Of a DNA stretch of 64,000 nucleotides, positions 63,057-64,000 are shown one piece after another. Each line of letters opens with the position of its first letter. Position 1 is the first letter of the stretch. Source of the stretch: Chloroflexi bacterium UBA6077. Its GTDB lineage: Bacteria; Chloroflexota; UBA6077. The notes below the pieces were generated by a model. It was not told where the DNA came from, made no database searches, and saw only the letters and a list, made by a program, of their open reading frames with translations. A program made the translations under genes and the position numbers. The stretch is taken from assembly GCA_002436065.1 (NCBI GenBank), contig DIXP01000079.1:35438-99437 (forward strand), read 5' to 3'.

Positions 63057-63704
63057 TTGGACAGAGAAGACAGCTATCTGCACTCCTACCATGACGAGGA
63101 CCCTTCCATGGGGGACGAGTCCACATCTTCTTTTCGTCGCCGCCGTGACCGGTCGGAGGAGGTGCATTCCAGGTTGTTGGCTCTTCTCGACGAGGTGGAG
63201 GCTGTCATCGATCGGGGTGGTCGGATCCCCTTTACTGCCAGGGTCCTGGTGGATCGGGATATGTGCCTGGATGCCGTCGATGCACTGCGCATTTCGCTGC
63301 CGGAGTCGGTGACACAGGCTGAGCGGATAGTGCGAGACAAGGAGCAGATCATCCTCCAGGCCGATGCGGAGGCCGAGAGGGTGGTATCGCTGGCGCGAGA
63401 GCAAGCGGCATTTCTCGTCTCGGAGCGGCAACTTGTGAAAGCTGCGGAGATGCAATCGGCAACTATGATCAGCGCTGCCCGAGATGAGGCAAAGGATATC
63501 GTGGCGTCAGCACAGAAGTACGCTCGTGACCTGCTGATGCAGGTGGAGACGGAGGCAGTCCAGGTGCTGGCGGAGATCCGCCGTGCCGTTAGCCAGGTTC
63601 CGCAGGGGGAATTGGGCATGGTGGAGCGGCCTGATCTGGATGGAGGACCGGCGGAGAAACCGGCGCGTCCCTTCAGAGGCGGCGGTCGGGCGGACAGACG
63701 ATAA
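63057..63704 (+). CDS. Coiled-coil protein, DivIVA/ATP synthase B-like
   Basis: A 215-residue charged protein with a long central coiled coil (about residues 85-185). Segments such as ERIVRDKEQIILQADAEAERVVSLAREQA recall DivIVA-like or F0 subunit b-like proteins that organise the envelope. No enzymatic motif is visible. The N-terminal 30 residues are Ser/Asp/Arg-rich and the C-terminus is Gly/Arg-rich. The TTG at 63057 has AGGAG about eight bases upstream. A small membrane gene follows 14 bases later. Confidence 0.65.
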   Translation: MDREDSYLHSYHDEDPSMGDESTSSFRRRRDRSEEVHSRLLALLDEVEAVIDRGGRIPFTARVLVDRDMCLDAVDALRISLPESVTQAERIVRDKEQIILQADAEAERVVSLAREQAAFLVSERQLVKAAEMQSATMISAARDEAKDIVASAQKYARDLLMQVETEAVQVLAEIRRAVSQVPQGELGMVERPDLDGGPAEKPARPFRGGGRADRR

Positions 63705-63718
63705 GGTCGGAGACTGGA

Positions 63719-63955
63719 GTGAGCCTGGAGAGGCGAGTTGTTGTCGGGCTGGGCTCTCTACATAAGGTGAAACGGAGCGCGATCTGGCGGCTTATGGAAC
63801 AGCAGTCTAGAGGCTTCACCGTCGGTGACGGGTTCAGGTTTGGTTGTGGCTTCACCCTGGCGTTAGCCGTTGGAGTGTTGGCAGCGCTGATTGTGCTGAC
63901 AGCCTTTGTCACCATCGGCGTGCTACTGGGGATCAAGATCCCGGTCTTTGGCTAG
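63719..63955 (+). CDS. Small single-pass membrane protein
   Basis: A 78-residue protein with one long hydrophobic helix (about residues 45-75, ALAVGVLAALIVLTAFVTIGVLLGI) and a basic N-terminal half. It is coupled to the coiled-coil gene by 14 bases. The GTG start at 63719 has GGAG upstream. No known family. The 45 bases after its stop to the window end show no complete gene. Confidence 0.55.
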   Translation: MSLERRVVVGLGSLHKVKRSAIWRLMEQQSRGFTVGDGFRFGCGFTLALAVGVLAALIVLTAFVTIGVLLGIKIPVFG

Positions 63956-64000
63956 GGGGCAGGTGAGGTCGTAGTCTCGCTGGAGAATGCTGCGGGCCAG

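Overview
The window is a high-GC bacterial chromosome segment with 57 gene calls (five of them weak, partial or broken) and no rRNA, tRNA or CRISPR that I can see. The best guess for the host is an uncultivated member of the Chloroflexota (Dehalococcoidia/Thermomicrobia/SAR202-like). The reasons are a tandem pair of DUF881 envelope proteins, DUF116 coupled to a type 2 isopentenyl-diphosphate isomerase, a bacterial topoisomerase IB, an ADP-forming acetyl-CoA synthetase, frequent GTG and TTG starts, and many hairpin-type intergenic repeats. No marker rRNA is present, so this is inference.

Layout. 1-7095: a small membrane protein, DUF116-fni (isoprenoid precursors), then a leftward trio (MazG with a methylase-like domain, M19 dipeptidase, topoisomerase IB) and a lipoprotein. 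7312-9133: the DUF881 pair and an FmdB zinc ribbon. 9564-16760: tldD-tldE, then rnc-smc, the start of the conserved rnc-smc-ftsY-ffh block. 17052-25934: four tandem PAS histidine kinases without a response regulator. 25935-29862: an accessory island with a HEPN-type RNase cassette lacking a normal start codon, two unknown leftward genes, a HigBA-like toxin-antitoxin pair on an apparently leaderless promoter, and relics of a transposase and a tyrosine recombinase. 29863-35084: ftsY, a glycosyltransferase and a putative six-hairpin glycosidase, then ffh. 35137-45241: mostly leftward housekeeping genes (isocitrate/isopropylmalate-type dehydrogenase, PHP, PAP2-like, exonuclease VII, EF-P, M24 peptidase, TopA, DprA) plus rightward SH3 and Nudix genes. 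45505-48445: a QueG-like Fe-S protein overlapping an orphan DNA methyltransferase, and a polytopic membrane protein. 48695-54720: a leftward glycolytic cluster (eno, gap, pgk, gpmI, tpiA). 54904-58264: a BioD/DRTGG regulator-like protein and a fused ADP-forming acetyl-CoA synthetase. 58452-63955: an NfeD/ClpP-class protease, a HAD hydrolase, a secreted GH18 protein with four C-terminal repeats, and a divergent coiled-coil/small membrane protein pair.

How the genes work together. The glycolytic cluster followed by ADP-forming acetate-CoA ligase suggests substrate-level energy conservation from triose phosphate to acetate. Rnc, Smc, FtsY and Ffh form the usual RNA processing, chromosome and protein-targeting neighbourhood, here split by about 13 kb of signalling and selfish-element DNA. 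The most interesting material is in 17-30 kb: the alternating A-B-A-B histidine kinases, in which every second kinase has Gly instead of an acidic residue after the phospho-accepting His, and the HEPN cassette.

Method limits: all assignments come from reading the sequence and recalled family motifs; no database search was run. Coordinates of internal motifs are approximate.
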